A stretch of 64,000 nt of DNA from Simmondsia chinensis (lineage: Eukaryota > Streptophyta > Magnoliopsida > Caryophyllales > Simmondsiaceae): NCBI GenBank assembly GCA_018398585.1, contig JAGTTD010000001.1, forward strand, positions 15,564,501-15,628,500, given 5' to 3'. Both the position numbers and the translations under genes were made by a program. Under the pieces are notes generated by a model. The model had not been told where the DNA came from. It did not search any database and was given only the letters and a program-made list of their open reading frames with translations. Every line of letters starts with the position of its first letter. Within the stretch, counting starts at the first letter, position 1. Shown piece after piece: positions 46,886-59,054 of the stretch.

Positions 46886-47365
46886 TATTCAAGTCTTCAA
46901 TTTCAATATCTTCAGTACTCTGTAAGTTTTGTATTTCAATCTGTAATTTCAATTTCTGTATTTCAATCTTATGTATGAATTTTAATCTTTAATATATCAA
47001 TAAATTCCATCTTTCTCAACTTCTTCTGTCCATCCCTGCTCCCGGTCCTGCCCTTTCCTCTGCTCCAGGTCCTGCCCTTTCCTAGTATTAGAGCCAAGTT
47101 TAAGGAGCTTTCAACAGTAATTTCACAGAAATACTGTTAAGCACCTAGTAGGAGCAATTTTGCGGTTAAAACACCTATTAGGAGCATTGGTAAGCTTGGG
47201 TGTAGCTTTGGTAAGCCGTGGTAGGTGTTCCCGTTGGGTGTTCTCGTTACTGTTGCCCTTGTGTTCCCGTTCTCAATAGTGTCAAATAGTAAGATAGCTC
47301 TCAACAGTGTTAAATAGCAAGAATGTTAAGTAATTGTTGAAAACCGTACAACTACAGTTCTAACC
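46886..47365 (+). other. Unit 1 leader with degenerate primer-binding site
   Basis: Matches 53980-54125 plus 54371-54672. The AATAAA-like signal region and TCCATCCCTGCTCCCGGTCCTGCCCTTTCCT occur here, the latter partly duplicated. The primer site is changed to TAGTATTAGAGCC (47083-47095). No long frame. Confidence 0.75.
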
Positions 47366-48145
47366 ATGTCTAGGTCAAGAGATGCAGGGTCTTTCAGAAG
47401 ACTATTTTCAAACCAACCCAGTACTAGTTCAAACTCTTCAAACTCTCACAGAACAATTAATTCAAAAGAAATTTCAAAAGAAGTTTCAAACCCAAAAGAT
47501 ATGATCAATTGGAGTATTCCAAGTGAAAATTTCGAATCCATTTATCAAATTGGGCATTTCGATTCCAAAATGGCTTTTTCTTGCAAAACTCATGAGCAAT
47601 CAATGTCAATAGAAAAGGAAGCTCAAACAGTTTAATTACTTTCAAACTGTTCTCTTCAAAAATAAATTACAAAAGGTTTTCAATACATACACTATTGTTT
47701 AGTTCAAGTAGCAATTGTTCCTCTTTCAAGAATGGGACATAACCAACCGATTATGTTAGCATTAAGGGACTCAACATTTTTAAAATTTGAAGAATCCATT
47801 TTAGCAATTGTTCCAACAAATTTACACAATGATCCAATCTACTTCAACTGCTATCCAAATTTTTCTGTAGATCTTCAAAATTCCACAATCATGGATACTC
47901 TAACTTTAGATATCCACATGCCAAATATTGAGATAAAAGAAAATAGAAAAAAAATTTCTTTGATCTATAGGATTTATTTTAGACGCTTAGGAAGTCAATT
48001 AAATCTAAGATGTCTCAAACAATCTCCACCTGGAGAAACACTATTATTAGAAGTTCAAGCTGACCATGCAGCAACCTACATTTCAAAACATCTGAAATGG
48101 AGTGAAATAACCATTCCAGATACTTGGAAGATTGAGAACCCTTAG
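47366..48145 (+). pseudogene. Unit 1 movement protein region
   Basis: An N-terminal basic/Ser-rich segment (MSRSRDAGSFRRLFSNQ) precedes a 30K-superfamily movement domain: LALRDSTFLKFEESILAIV, PIYFNCYPNFSVDL, TLTLDIHMPN, LIYRIYFRRLG, and a final WSEITIPDTW. In this virus family the protein enlarges plasmodesmata for cell-to-cell spread. Stops: codon 90 (unique to unit 1), codon 100 and codon 260, the last two shared with unit 2. There is no indel relative to unit 2 over 777 nt. Confidence 0.85.
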
Positions 48146-48929
48146 CCTCCAAGAAACATTACTCAAAGACAAGTTCAAAAAATTATAGAAGAACCTTATG
48201 GCAAAATTACCATAAAATTTGAATCAGGTAAGCAAACAATATTTCAAACTGACTCTTTTTCAAACTCTTTTTCAAGTCCAAACTCTCCAACTGCTTCTCA
48301 AATGCTTCCGCCTTCAATAAATGTTTTAACAAAAGATTATACAATCAACAAAGAATTTCTAAGCAATGATTTTGAATCTAAACAAAACAAAGTTCAAAGA
48401 CAATGGTTTTTTCAAACATTTACATAAGAAAGCACGATCAAAATACGAGAAATCTACTACAAAGAATTGAATCAATTAAAGTGTAATATTCCATTCTTTC
48501 AATGGTTAAAATCATTTACTTCTAGAAATCAAATACCAAATCCCTTCATTCAAAATTCAATAAATGTTAATACAAACTTAACAACAAAATGGCTTACAAC
48601 ATATGGCCAGATTATTCAAACAATCCATCCTCCCACAAAAAAATTTAATCATTAATGTTCAAAACCAAAAAGTTCAAGCTACTCCCTTTCACCAGGGAAA
48701 TGAAGACAAAGAAAGTAAAATAACGCCCACAATCAAAGACATAAATAAAATTTATGAACAAAATAATTTTCAAGCCTTAAATCTCAAAACAATATCAGAA
48801 CAATTAAATACAATACATAATAATCTAATAAACAAAGACAATCAAAAGATAGAACAATCTCCAATTATCAAACAAACACCTCAATTAACAATACCATTAC
48901 CAAAACCACGAGATAACTCAATTCAATAA
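48146..48929 (+). pseudogene. Unit 1 region between movement and coat protein
   Basis: It continues the same frame after the shared TAG, with NIPFFQWLKSFTSRNQIPNPF and NSINVNTNLTTKW. A TAA (about 48427) and a frameshift in an A-run near 48645 interrupt it; unit 2 is open across both. The role in related viruses is not well defined. Confidence 0.75.
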
Positions 48930-50299
48930 CACCAAACTTTCCCCTTCCACAACCACAAACAAATCCATTTTTTCAAAATATACAACAACCCCCATTCCAA
49001 CCTTTCAACTTAACTCAACATGATAAAGAACAAATAAAACTCAAAAAATTAAAAAATTCTGATGATGATATTTTACAAAGAATAATTCAAAAACTAAAGA
49101 TAGAAGACAACCCTTCTACAAGCATCCAACAATTCAAACTATTACAAAAGACAACGAAAATATTTCAAGTGAAACCACTTCATCAATATCTTTAAGTGAA
49201 AACGAAATTCAAGAAACCAAACAACAATTCAACACCAATACAATTGAAAACAATGAACCTTCAATGAATAGAATAAAAAACAACTGGAAAAATCAACCCA
49301 CAAAAAACTATTATCCAAGGCCAACTCCACTTGATATTCAATATGAAGAAAGAAATCAATTCACGTCTATATCATTCAATGGAAATGACATCCATGAATG
49401 GAATATAGATGAAAAATCAGAATATGAGATCAAAAATACTCTACAACAAATGACAATGGCTTCAACAGCCTATGAAATCTTCAATCCTACTAACACAAAC
49501 CACGTAGCAGCTTAAATGATTGTTGCCGGATATTCGGGACAATTACAATTATGGTGGTCCAAAACATTACAACACCATGATCGACATGCAATACTCAATC
49601 ATACTCATACTCAAAGAAGACAACTTGATCCAAATGATGTCAACTCTCCTTACATAGAGGAAGAAGTTGAAGAAGCCGTCAAAACATTAATATGGACAAT
49701 TACTGTTGTCTTTCTTGGAAGTGCAACAGAAGAACAAGAATCAACAAAACCATTCCTAACCAATCTAAGATGCCCGTCTTTACACGATTTTAGATGGTAT
49801 AAGGATATGTTTTTAACACTCGTACTCAAAAGAGATGATAATAATCAACCTTTTTGGGAAAAAAGATTTGACACTGGACTTCTAAAATTATTTGCCGAAA
49901 GGATAATGACAAAATTTTAAGATGCCTGTGGCACTTAAACAATTCCATGGCAAAATATAACTTATGGTCAATTATTCGCTTTCGTCAAAAAGGAAGCACT
50001 TCAATTATGCCAAGAAAAAAAACTCTGTAACAATCTAAAAAAATTTCAAACAAAAAAGGAATTAGGTTCATTTTGTGCTCATAATAATATCCATGAATTC
50101 AAACCTCCCTCAAAGAGATATAAAAGGAAAAGATTTCAACAAGAACATTACAAGCAATCAAAAAGAAACAAATACAAACGTCAAACATTTCCTTAATATT
50201 ATAACAACGAAAGAAAATATTCAAAGAAGAAATCAAACAAGATTTCAATATGTTACAAATGTAAAAAACCAGGACATTATCAAAGCGATTGCAAAATGA
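48930..50299 (+). pseudogene. Unit 1 coat protein with zinc knuckle
   Basis: The frame keeps a coat-like core (YEIFNPTNTNHVAA, stop, then MIVAGYSGQLQLWW; VVFLGSATEE; LRCPSLHDFRWYKDMFL), a basic stretch (KRYKRKRF) and a knuckle CX2CX4HX4C at 50251-50292 (CYKCKKPGHYQSDC). This protein packages the pregenomic RNA/DNA in Caulimoviridae. There are at least two stops (49513 and 49918) and two frameshifts. About 1.25 kb of this region (48905-50150) is absent from unit 2. Confidence 0.82.
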
Positions 50300-51505
50300 A
50301 ACAAAAAAATCAATGAGATAGAAGATGAAGAATTAAAACCCAAATTAATGAACTTACTTCTATCCGATTCAAGTTCAGAAAACGAAGATTACATCTTCGA
50401 GATTCAAGAAATTCCAAATAGTGATGTTTCATCATCCGAATCAATACAAGAACCATGTTCATGCAAATTCAAAACTCTCAATGTTCTATCAAGAACAAAC
50501 AAAGAAGACTTGTTAGATATTGTTGAAAAAATTCAAGATCAAAATCTAAGAAAAGAATATCTTCTCAAATTAAAGGAAAACATATTCAAAGAACAAGAAA
50601 TTAATAGACCAAAACAACCTACATCTCTAGAACAAATATTTGAAAGATATCCTACACCAAATATCTTTCGACAAATTTCAACAAGTGAATTACAAAAGAA
50701 AATCAATGATCTAAAGAAACAAATTCAACATCTTCAAACCGAATTAATAGCAATGCAATATCAAGATTTAGAATCAAAATCAAAACAATCCCTTACAGAA
50801 TCAAAAGGCCTGGAATTAGAAGCCAGAATAACATATCTGGAATCTAAACTGGACCATTCAAATAATGTGTCAGATTCAACTTAATTCGAAAATATTCAAA
50901 TGCCAGAAGAACCAACATCAAATGACAAATTTCTTCAACTAAAAGAAAGAATAGAATATCAAAAGTGGTATATCCACATAACACTCCATATTTCAAAAAA
51001 CTTTAAAATTCAAACTCAAGCCCCGTTAGATTCAGGTGCAGATCTCAATTGTATTCAAGAAGGACTTATTCCCTCAAAGTTCTATGAAAAAACACTTGAA
51101 AGCCTTCATACTGTAAGTGGTGATAGAATGAATATCAAATACAAATTATCAAACTCTTACATTTGCAATGATGGCATATGTTTCAAAACTCCATTTATAC
51201 TAGTCAAAGATCTTCAACAACAAATTATACTAGGAACTCCCTTCATTAGTCAAATATATCCGTTTACAGTTACAAAAGAAGGAGGTCATACAAAATTCAA
51301 AGACATTCCAATTACTTTCCAATTCATTAATCCAATTCAACAAAGACACTTAAACCTCTTACAAACAACAACAATATTCAAACAAATAAATTTAATACAT
51401 AATAAGAAAAATTATATTCAACATCTTCAAAAAGAAATAGAATATCAAAAGGGTGAAAACCAACAACCCAATGTTCAAACCCCCGGTCTCCTAAACACCC
51501 TGTGA
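50300..51505 (+). pseudogene. Unit 1 linker coiled coil and aspartic protease
   Basis: An acidic stretch (SDSSSENEDYIFEIQE) is followed by a predicted coiled coil (KINDLKKQIQHLQTELIAM), a stop at 50882, then the retropepsin with active site LDSGADLNCI (GAT codon 51029-51031) and IILGTPFISQIYPF. In pararetroviruses this protease cuts the polyprotein. The frame ends shortly after, at 51505, without entering RT, unlike unit 2. Confidence 0.85.
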
Positions 51506-51587
51506 AATACAAAAAGGTATCTTCTTCGATTCCATGTTGTTCAGTTTCTTTTTAAGAAAAATATTCTAATTCTTCTTTTGCAGGCTA
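51506..51587 (+). promoter_or_regulatory. Splice-acceptor-like tract before the unit 1 second ORF
   Basis: TATTCTAATTCTTCTTTTGCAG|G, a branch-point-like word, pyrimidine tract and AG, lies 3 bp before the ATG at 51588. Some caulimovirids splice their RNA to express downstream ORFs. That this one is used is inference. Confidence 0.4.
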
Positions 51588-53575
51588 TGACGACCCAGAA
51601 AGGAAAAGGAAAAGTTCAATCTTCAGAAGGAGTTACTTCAGCCACACTATTCAAATCAATATTTTACAAAATCTCAAGTGGAACATATTTGTCTAACAAA
51701 GCATTATGAACCACTTCCTTTAAACAAAATTCAAAAATTTGTTAGTTCAACATTTCCAAAAGGATTTCATTGGCTCCCTGATAATATTCAAAAAATCCAA
51801 AAATATTATGAATTTATCCTACTCAACTCAAAATCTATTCAAATTCAACATTTTCAAATAGATGGACAAATTCAATACTCTACTTGCAAAATTTTAGACA
51901 TTTTAGAACAAAAAGAATTTATCCATCCATGGATCTGAAAACAGTTTTCTCAACCTTCAATTCCATCCGGATACAATTATCAAGATTACAAAATAGCTTG
52001 GTTTAAAGCCTTTCTTCTTAAACCATTTGATCATACATGGTTTTTCAAAATCAAAACCAATCTTTCAACATTTCTCCCATTGTTCTGTGAATGGTGGCGC
52101 CTCTTTGGTAGCACCAGTAACATTTTCCCACTTCAAATTAAAGATTTCTTCAATACCTATTCAAAAGATTCAAATAATGATCCTGTCCAAACAATTTTAA
52201 AATTTCATTCAACTTTTCAAATACCTTGGATACTATGCTGGTCATATGACTTCGCTCAAATTTTTGAATAGCATTATCCAATCTCTTTAGTCCGAAAAAT
52301 CAAAATTAAATGGTCAAAAATTTATGTACTCAAAACCAAAGAAAAATTTCCAAAAGATATTTCAAAAACCCTTTCAAAGCAAAAACAACCCTTAATTTAT
52401 TCTCAAAACTTCACCATCCCTTCAACTATTCCATTATTACTCAAATCTTCAAACCCAACTTCTCCTCCAAAGCACTCTCAAACTCCAATGTTACATCATG
52501 ATTTCAAAACTACACCCATTCAAACCCCAAAATATGAATCTCTCCAGATTCAATTACAACAAAAAATTGATGAATGTATCTACCTTAGATCTCAAAACTC
52601 CATCCTACAGAACAAAATCAATTATCAATCAAAATTACCAAACTGTTGTAATCCTTCATCAACCTATGAATTTATCGAACCTAGAATTTTCTTTTTCCCT
52701 CAAAAGTTTCTTTGCCACTTTCCTCAAGATATTGCTTCCCGTATTACTCGTGTCACTCAATATAGCAATATTAAAACTCTTATCAAAATTTAAAATTTCC
52801 TTCAAGATCTTTCCATTCACAATGTTTTAATACCAGGACTTACCTTTTCCTGGATTACTCAATATGGCTTTCCTGCAGACTGTAAATTAACTCAAAAATG
52901 TCTTAACCAACCATTCAACAGAATGGATTGCCCCTGTCACCTTACCTATTCAATTGTTGGTGTTTGTTTAGATTTAGAAATCTATCAACCCATGACAATC
53001 CTGCATGAAAACAAAGAAATTATCCTTGTACCTCAATATCTTTTAGACTGCGGATTCTTACTCCAAATAATAGTTACCGACCCCAATCAAACCTCTCAAT
53101 TTGGGAGAAAATTAGCTTATGTAATCAAAAACATTTCGACGACAAAGTAGCCTCAACCGATATACTTATTCAATCAAAACCCTTTGAGTTTACCGGTATT
53201 TATACCAATCCCAGTCAACACAGGATTCTTGTCTATGGCTCACTTATCAGACATTCATTATGTCCTTCTGATGAGCCATATCCATGCACTAACAACAGCA
53301 TTTCAACTCAACTCCGGCATTGGAGAGCAAAGCAATTAGCCTTTGATCTCCATCCCCGAGCTTTTTCAAACAATGACGGAATCATCAAAGCTTCTCTTGT
53401 TGCTGAAGATTTCATTCAAAAAATTTACTCATTCAATAAAAATTTTGATGTCCATTTTCTCAAACCTACAAATCAGATTTCCCTACTTCAACACTATGAA
53501 GAGGTCAGAAAGGAAGAACAAGCCATCCACGAAGAAAAAATGCACAACATCAACGCATTGCTTCGTCCCTTCTGA
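51588..53575 (+). pseudogene. Unit 1 second ORF, long form
   Basis: Starts MTTQKGKGKVQSSEG. After a frameshift, LTKHYEPLPLNKIQK through FQIPWILCWSYDFAQIFE aligns at roughly half identity with the ORF2 of unit 2. Beyond that the two are unrelated: this one has a coiled-coil segment (LQQKIDECIYLRSQNSILQNKI), a region with GLTFSWITQYGFPADC and YLLDCGFLLQI, and an acidic/basic helical end (HYEEVRKEEQAIHEEK). It stops at 53573-53575. Several stops (e.g. 51936, 52269, about 52791) and a frameshift near 53150 break it. The function is unknown and I recognise no domain. Confidence 0.65.
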
Positions 53576-53593
53576 AGCTTTATAATCAAAATT

Positions 53594-54125
53594 CAAATTC
53601 AAGATTCAACTGACGATGACGAAAAGCGATGACGACGCCAGCTCATCCCAAATAGATCCCTTCAACTTTCTTCAATAATTCAAGGCTGATGTGATCCCCC
53701 GAAAAATCACTGTAGCAAGGTCAAATCACTGTAGCAAGGACGACCAGCTGTCCAGTTTCTATTGCAATCATTCAAGACCACTGTTGATCGTACAATAATG
53801 CAAAGTCAGGTGTCCCAGATTTCAAATTTCTTCAAATCCAATTCAATTCTGATGGCTATATAAGGAGCATCTGAGGTTCAATGAAGATGCAGAGCCAATT
53901 AGAGAGGCAAATTGAGAGGCCAAAGATCAGATATCACAAAATTCTCTCTTTTTACTTTCTCTTGTAATTTTGAGCTCTGTATTCAAGTCTTCAATTTCAA
54001 TATCTTCAATACTCTGTAAGTTTTGTATTTCAATCTTATATATGAATTTCAAAATTTAATATTTCAATAAATTCCATCTTTCTCATCTTCTTCTGTCCAT
54101 CCCTGCTCCCGGTCTTGCCCTTTCC
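53594..54125 (+). promoter_or_regulatory. Intergenic/promoter region between units 1 and 2
   Basis: Nearly identical to 60105-60570. It contains TGACG words (53609-53632), two AAATCACTGTAGCAAGG repeats (about 53705-53740), a TATA box TATATAA (53857-53863), a pyrimidine-rich leader and AATAAA (54066-54071). In caulimovirids the pregenomic promoter and polyadenylation signal lie in this interval so that the transcript is terminally redundant. TATA and AATAAA in this order and spacing fit that. Confidence 0.75.
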
Positions 54126-54137
54126 TGGTATCAGAGC
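54126..54137 (+). other. tRNA-Met primer-binding site, intact
   Basis: TGGTATCAGAGC, the caulimovirid minus-strand primer site complementary to the 3' end of initiator tRNA-Met. A second, mutated site TGGAATCAGAGCC lies at 54371-54383. The 233 bp between them are absent from unit 1. Confidence 0.85.
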
Positions 54138-54370
54138 CCTTCGGCGGGGGTGGTAATCGATATGACCCGAGAAGATCGGACAAAAAGTGCCTTGGGATCT
54201 CTCACATGTGAAGGGAGAAAGTTTACGAAGCATGGATCTCCGTCCCAAGGTCACAGACCCTCCTGTATGCAGGGGACTAGTACTATACGTTGTCCAACCC
54301 TAATTTGTAGGGTACCTGCGCATATAGGAGGAACTACACCATCCTCCTAGTAAGGGGTTCTGCCCCTTCC
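54138..54370 (+). other. Extra leader segment in unit 2
   Basis: About 233 bp, noticeably GC-richer than the viral genes (CGGCGGGGGTGG, GGGACTAGTACTATACG). It is bounded by the two primer-site-like words CCTGG(T/A)ATCAGAGCC. Origin unknown; it could be leader sequence lost from unit 1 or an acquired piece. Confidence 0.6.
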
Positions 54371-54672
54371 TGGAATCAGAGCCAAGTTTAAGGAGCTTTC
54401 AACAATAATTTCACAGAAATATTGTTAGGCACCTAGTAGGAGCAATTTTGCTGTTAAAACACCTATTAGGAGCGAGGGTAAGCTTGGGTGTAGCTTTGGT
54501 AAGCCCTGAAAGCATTGGTAAGCCGTGGTAGGTGTTCCCGTTGGGTGTTCCCGTTACTGTTGCCCTTGTGTTCCCGTTCTCAACAGTATCAAATAGTAAG
54601 ATAGCTCTCAACAGTGTTAAATAGCAAGAATGTTAAGTAATTGTTGAAATCCGTACAACTACAGTTCTAACC

Positions 54673-55452
54673 ATGTCTAGGTCAAGAGTTGCAGGGTCTT
54701 TCAGAAGACTATTTTCAAACCAACCCAGTACTAGTTCAAACTCTTCAAACTCTAACAGAATAATTATTTCAAAAGAAATTTCAAAAGAAGCTTCAAACCC
54801 TAAAGATATGATCAATTGGAGTATTCCAAGTGAAAATTTCAAATCCATTTATCAAATTGGGCATTTCGAATTCAAAATGGCTTTTTCTTGCAAAACTTAT
54901 GAGCAATCAATGTCAATAGAAAATGAAGCTCAAACAGTTCAATTACTTTCAAACTTATCCCTTTAAAAATAAATTACAAAAGATTTTCAATACATACACT
55001 ATGGTTTAGTTCAAGTAGCAATTGTTCCTCTTTCAAGAATGGGACATAACCAACCGGTTATGTTAGCATTAAGAGACTCAACATTTTTAAAATTTGAAGA
55101 ATTCCTTTTAGCAATTGTTTAAACAAATTTACACAATGGTCCAATCTACTTCAACTGCTATCCAAATTTTTCTGTAGATCTTCAAAATTCCACAATCATG
55201 GATACTCTAATTTTAGATATCCACATGCCAAATATCGAGATAAAAGAAGATAGAAAAAATCTTGCTTTGATCTATAGGATTTATTTTAGACTCTTAGGAA
55301 GTCAATTAAATCCAAGATCTCTCAAATAATCTCCACTTGGAGAAACACTATTATTAGAAGTTCAAGCTGACCATGCAGCAACCTACATTCCAAAACGTCT
55401 GAAATGGAGTGAAATCACCATTCCAGATACTTGGAAAATTGAGAACCCTTAG
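54673..55452 (+). pseudogene. Unit 2 movement protein region
   Basis: Same 30K-type domain as unit 1 and collinear over 777 nt without an indel. Stops fall at codon 98 (54964), codon 100 (54970, shared), codon 150 (55120), codon 219 (55327) and codon 260 (55450, shared). Conserved words include LALRDSTFLKFEEFLLAIV and LIYRIYFRLLG. Confidence 0.85.
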
Positions 55453-56259
55453 CCTCCAAGAAACATCGCTCAAAGACAATTTCAAAAAATTATAGAAGAA
55501 CCTAATGGCAAAATTACCATAAAATTTGAATCAGGTAAGCAAACAATATTTCAAACTGACTCTTTTTCAAACTCTTTTTCAAGTCCAAACTCTCCAACTG
55601 CTTCTCAAATGCGTTCGCCTTCAATAAATGTTTTAACAAAAGATTTTACAATCAACAAAGAATTTCCAAGCAATGATTTTGAATCCAAACAAAACGAAGT
55701 TCAAAGACAATGGTTTTTTCAAAAATTTACAAAAGAAAGCATGATCAAAATACGAGAAATCTACTACAAAGAATTGAATCAATTAAAGTTTAATATTCCA
55801 TTCTTTCAATGGTTAAAATCATTTACTTCTAGAAATCAAATACCAAATCCCTTCATTCAAAATTCAATAAATGTTAATACAAACTTAACAACAAAATGGC
55901 TTGCAACAGATGGCCAGATTATTCAAACAATCCATCCTCCTACAAAAATTTTAATCATCAATGTTCAAAACCTAGAAGTTCAAGCTACTCCCTTTCACCG
56001 GGGAAATGAAGACAAAGAAAGTGAAATAACACCCACAATCAAAGACATAAATAAAATTTATGAGCAAAATAAATTTCAAGCCTTAAATCTCAAAACAATA
56101 TCAGAACAATTAAATACAATACATAATAATCTAATAAACAAAGACAATCAAAAGATAGAACAATCTCCAATTATCAAACAAACACCTCAATTAACAATAA
56201 CATTACAACCAATCAAGAAGAAACAAATACAAACATCAAACATTTCCTCAATATTATAA
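55453..56259 (+). pseudogene. Unit 2 region after movement protein, coat region deleted
   Basis: Open for 268 codons from directly after the shared TAG to 56257. It carries NIPFFQWLKSFTSRNQIPNPF as in unit 1. At about 56207 the sequence jumps from ITLQ to the basic stretch KKKQIQTSNISS, which in unit 1 lies 1.25 kb further on, so the coat-protein core is missing. The join falls at a short common word (CAATCAA.AAGAAACAAATAC). Confidence 0.85.
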
Positions 56260-57748
56260 CAATAAAAGAAAATAGTCAAAGAAGAAATCAAACAAGATTC
56301 CAATCTGGTACAAATGTACAAAACTAGGACATTATCAAAACGATTGCAAAATGAAACAAAAAATCAATGAGATAGAAGATGAAGAATTAAAAACCAAATT
56401 AATGAACTTACTTCTATCCGATTCAAGTTCAGAAAACGAAGATTACATCTTTGAAATTCAAGAAAATCCAAATAGTGATGATTCATCATCCGAATCAATA
56501 CAAGAACCATCTTCATGCAAATTCAAAACTCTCAATGTTCTAACAAGAGCAAACAAAGAAGACTTGTTAGATATTGTTGAAAAAATTCAAGATCAAAATC
56601 TAAGAAAAGAATATCTTCTCAAATTAAAGGAAATCATATTCAAAGAACAAGAAATTAATAGACCAAAACAACCCACATTTCTAGAACAAATATTTGAAAG
56701 ATATCGTACACCAAATATCTTTCGACAAATTTCAACAAGTGATTTACGAAAGGAAATCAATGATCTAAAGAAACAAATTCAACATCTTCAAACTAAATTA
56801 ATAATAATACAATATCAAGATTTAGAATCAAAATCAAAACAATCCCTTACAGAATCAAAAGGCCTGGAATTAGAAGCCCGAATAACATATCTGGAATCTA
56901 AACTAGACCATTCAAATAATGTGTCAGATTCAACTCAATTTGAAAATATTCAAATGCCAGAAGAACCAACATCAAATGCCAAATTTCTTCAATTAATAGA
57001 AAGAATAGAATATCAAAAGTGGTATATCCACATAACACTCCATGTTCCAAAAAACTTTAAAATTCAAACTCAAGCCCTGTTAGATTCAGGTGCATATCTC
57101 AATTGTATTCAAGAAGGACTTATTCCCCAAAAGTTCTACGAAAAAACACTTGAAAGCCTTCATACTGCAAGTGGTGATAGAATGAATATCAAATACAAAT
57201 TATCAAACTCTTACATTTGCAATGATGGCATATGTTTCAAAAATCCATTTATACTAGTCAAAGATCTTCAACAACAAATTATACTAGGAACTCCCTTCAT
57301 TAGTCAAATATATCCGTTTACAGTTACAAAAGAAGGAGTTCATACAAAATTCGAAGACATTCCAATTGCTTTCCAATTCATTAATACAATTCAACAAAGA
57401 GACTTAAACCTCTTACAATCAACAACAATATTCAAACAAATAAATTTAATACATAATAAGAAAAATCATATTCAACATCTTCAAAAAGAAATAGAATATC
57501 AAAAGGTTGAAAAACAACTCATTCAACCCAATGTTCAAAATAAGATTAGTCAATTAAACACCAAAATAATCAAAGAAGTTTGCTTTGACCTCCCAAATGC
57601 CTTCTGGAATAGAAAACAACATATTATTCGGCTTCCATATGAAAATGATTCCAAAGAACAAAATATTCCTACCAAGGCCAGACCTATACAAATGAACAAA
57701 GAACTACTAGAACATTGCAAAAAAAAAAATTCAATCTCTTCTAGATAA
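56260..57748 (+). pseudogene. Unit 2 zinc-knuckle remnant, coiled coil, protease, start of RT
   Basis: The knuckle lacks its first Cys (TGG where unit 1 has TGT), giving WYKCTKLGHYQNDC. From 56351 the frame is open for 465 codons: acidic linker, coiled coil (EINDLKKQIQHLQTKLI), protease with LLDSGAYLNCI (catalytic Asp kept, the residue after Ala is Tyr instead of Asp), IILGTPFISQI, then KARPIQMNKELLEHC at the start of RT. It ends in an A-run at 57719-57729, where the RT frame continues displaced. Confidence 0.88.
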
Positions 57749-58478
57749 GAAATTAATAAGACCTTCAAAATCTCCATGGAGCTGTTCCGCCTTTTATGTC
57801 AACAATCCAGCTGAAAAGGAACGAGGAGTTCTAAGATTAGTAATCAATTATAAACCACTCAACAAAGTTCTTCAATGGATCAGATATCCGATCCCAAACA
57901 AAAGAGACCTACTCAATAGGCTATATAATGCAAAAATATTTTCAAAATTCGACTTAAAAAGTAGCTTTTGGCAAATTCAAGTTCATGAACAAGATCGTTA
58001 CAAAACAGCATTTACGGTTCCATTTGGACACTACGAATGGAATGTAATGCCTTTTGGACTCAAAAATGCTCCATCTGAATTTCAAAATATCATGTATGAC
58101 ATTTTTACTCAATATACAGATTTCATCATTGTATACATTGATGATATTCTTGTTTTCTCAAATAATATAGATCAATATTTCAAACATTTAAATATTCTCC
58201 TATTTATTGCTAAGAAAAATGGTTTAGAACTATCCGCCTCAAAAATGAAACTCTTTCAAACCAAAATTAGATTTCTTGGCCATGATATTTTCCAAGGAAC
58301 AATAAAACCAATTGATAGAGCAATTGAGTTTGCTGACAAATTTTCAAATGAATTAAAAGATAAGACTCAATTACAAAGATTTTTGGGATGTCTTAACTAT
58401 GTTTCAAACTTCTTCCCCAACCTTAGAAACCTATGTCAACCATTATACCAAAGACTTAACAAGAACCGTCTTCCTTGA
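57720..58478 (+). pseudogene. Unit 2 reverse transcriptase
   Basis: After the A-run the frame reads on with LVINYKPLNKVL, FSKFDLKSSFWQI, TAFTVPFGHYEWNVMPFGLKNAPSEFQ and the catalytic YIDD box at 58134-58145 (IVYIDDILVFSNN), then LGHDIFQGTI and LQRFLGCLNYVSNFFP. It copies pregenomic RNA into DNA in this family. It ends at a TGA (58476-58478) just before RNase H. All RT blocks are present, so the lesions are the upstream frameshift and this stop. Confidence 0.9.
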
Positions 58479-59054
58479 ACAAAGGAACATACAGAGATAG
58501 TGCAACCCCTTAAAAATAGAGTCAAAAGTCTTCCATGTCTAGCACTTCCAAACCCAGAAACATTTCTAATTGTTGAAACGGATGCTTCAAATATTGGATA
58601 TGGAGGTATACTCAAACAAAAATTAGAAACAAAACCAGAACAAGTAGTGCGGTTCCATTCAGGTCTATGGCTTGGACCTCAGAAAAACTACTCAACCATC
58701 AAAAAGGAAATTTTATCAATTGTTTTAAACATTTCAAAATGTCAAGATGATTTATATAACAAAACTTTTCTATTACGAATTGATTGTAAACCTGCAAAAG
58801 AAGTTTTACAAAAAGATGTCAAAAATTTAGTTTCAAAACAAATCTTTGCCAGATGGCAAGCAATTTTATCAGTATTAGATTTTCAAATTGAATTTATCAA
58901 AGGAGAAAATAATTCTTTCCCAGACTTCCTCTCAAGAGAATTCTTACAAGGACATGACATTGCCCCATGCTCTCATTCAGGATCATGTCTAAAGACAAAG
59001 GAAAAACAAAAATCAAAGAAGAAGAATTTCAACAACCAAAAGACTACGCAATGA
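58479..59054 (+). pseudogene. Unit 2 RNase H
   Basis: Words of the caulimovirid RNase H: LIVETDASNIGYGGIL (first catalytic Asp), NYSTIKKEILSIV (Glu), LLRIDCKPAKEVL (Asp), and KGENNSFPDFLSREF near the end. It is in the same frame as the unlisted stretch after the RT stop, so one TGA separates the two enzymes. The last codons overlap the start of the second ORF. Confidence 0.88.
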
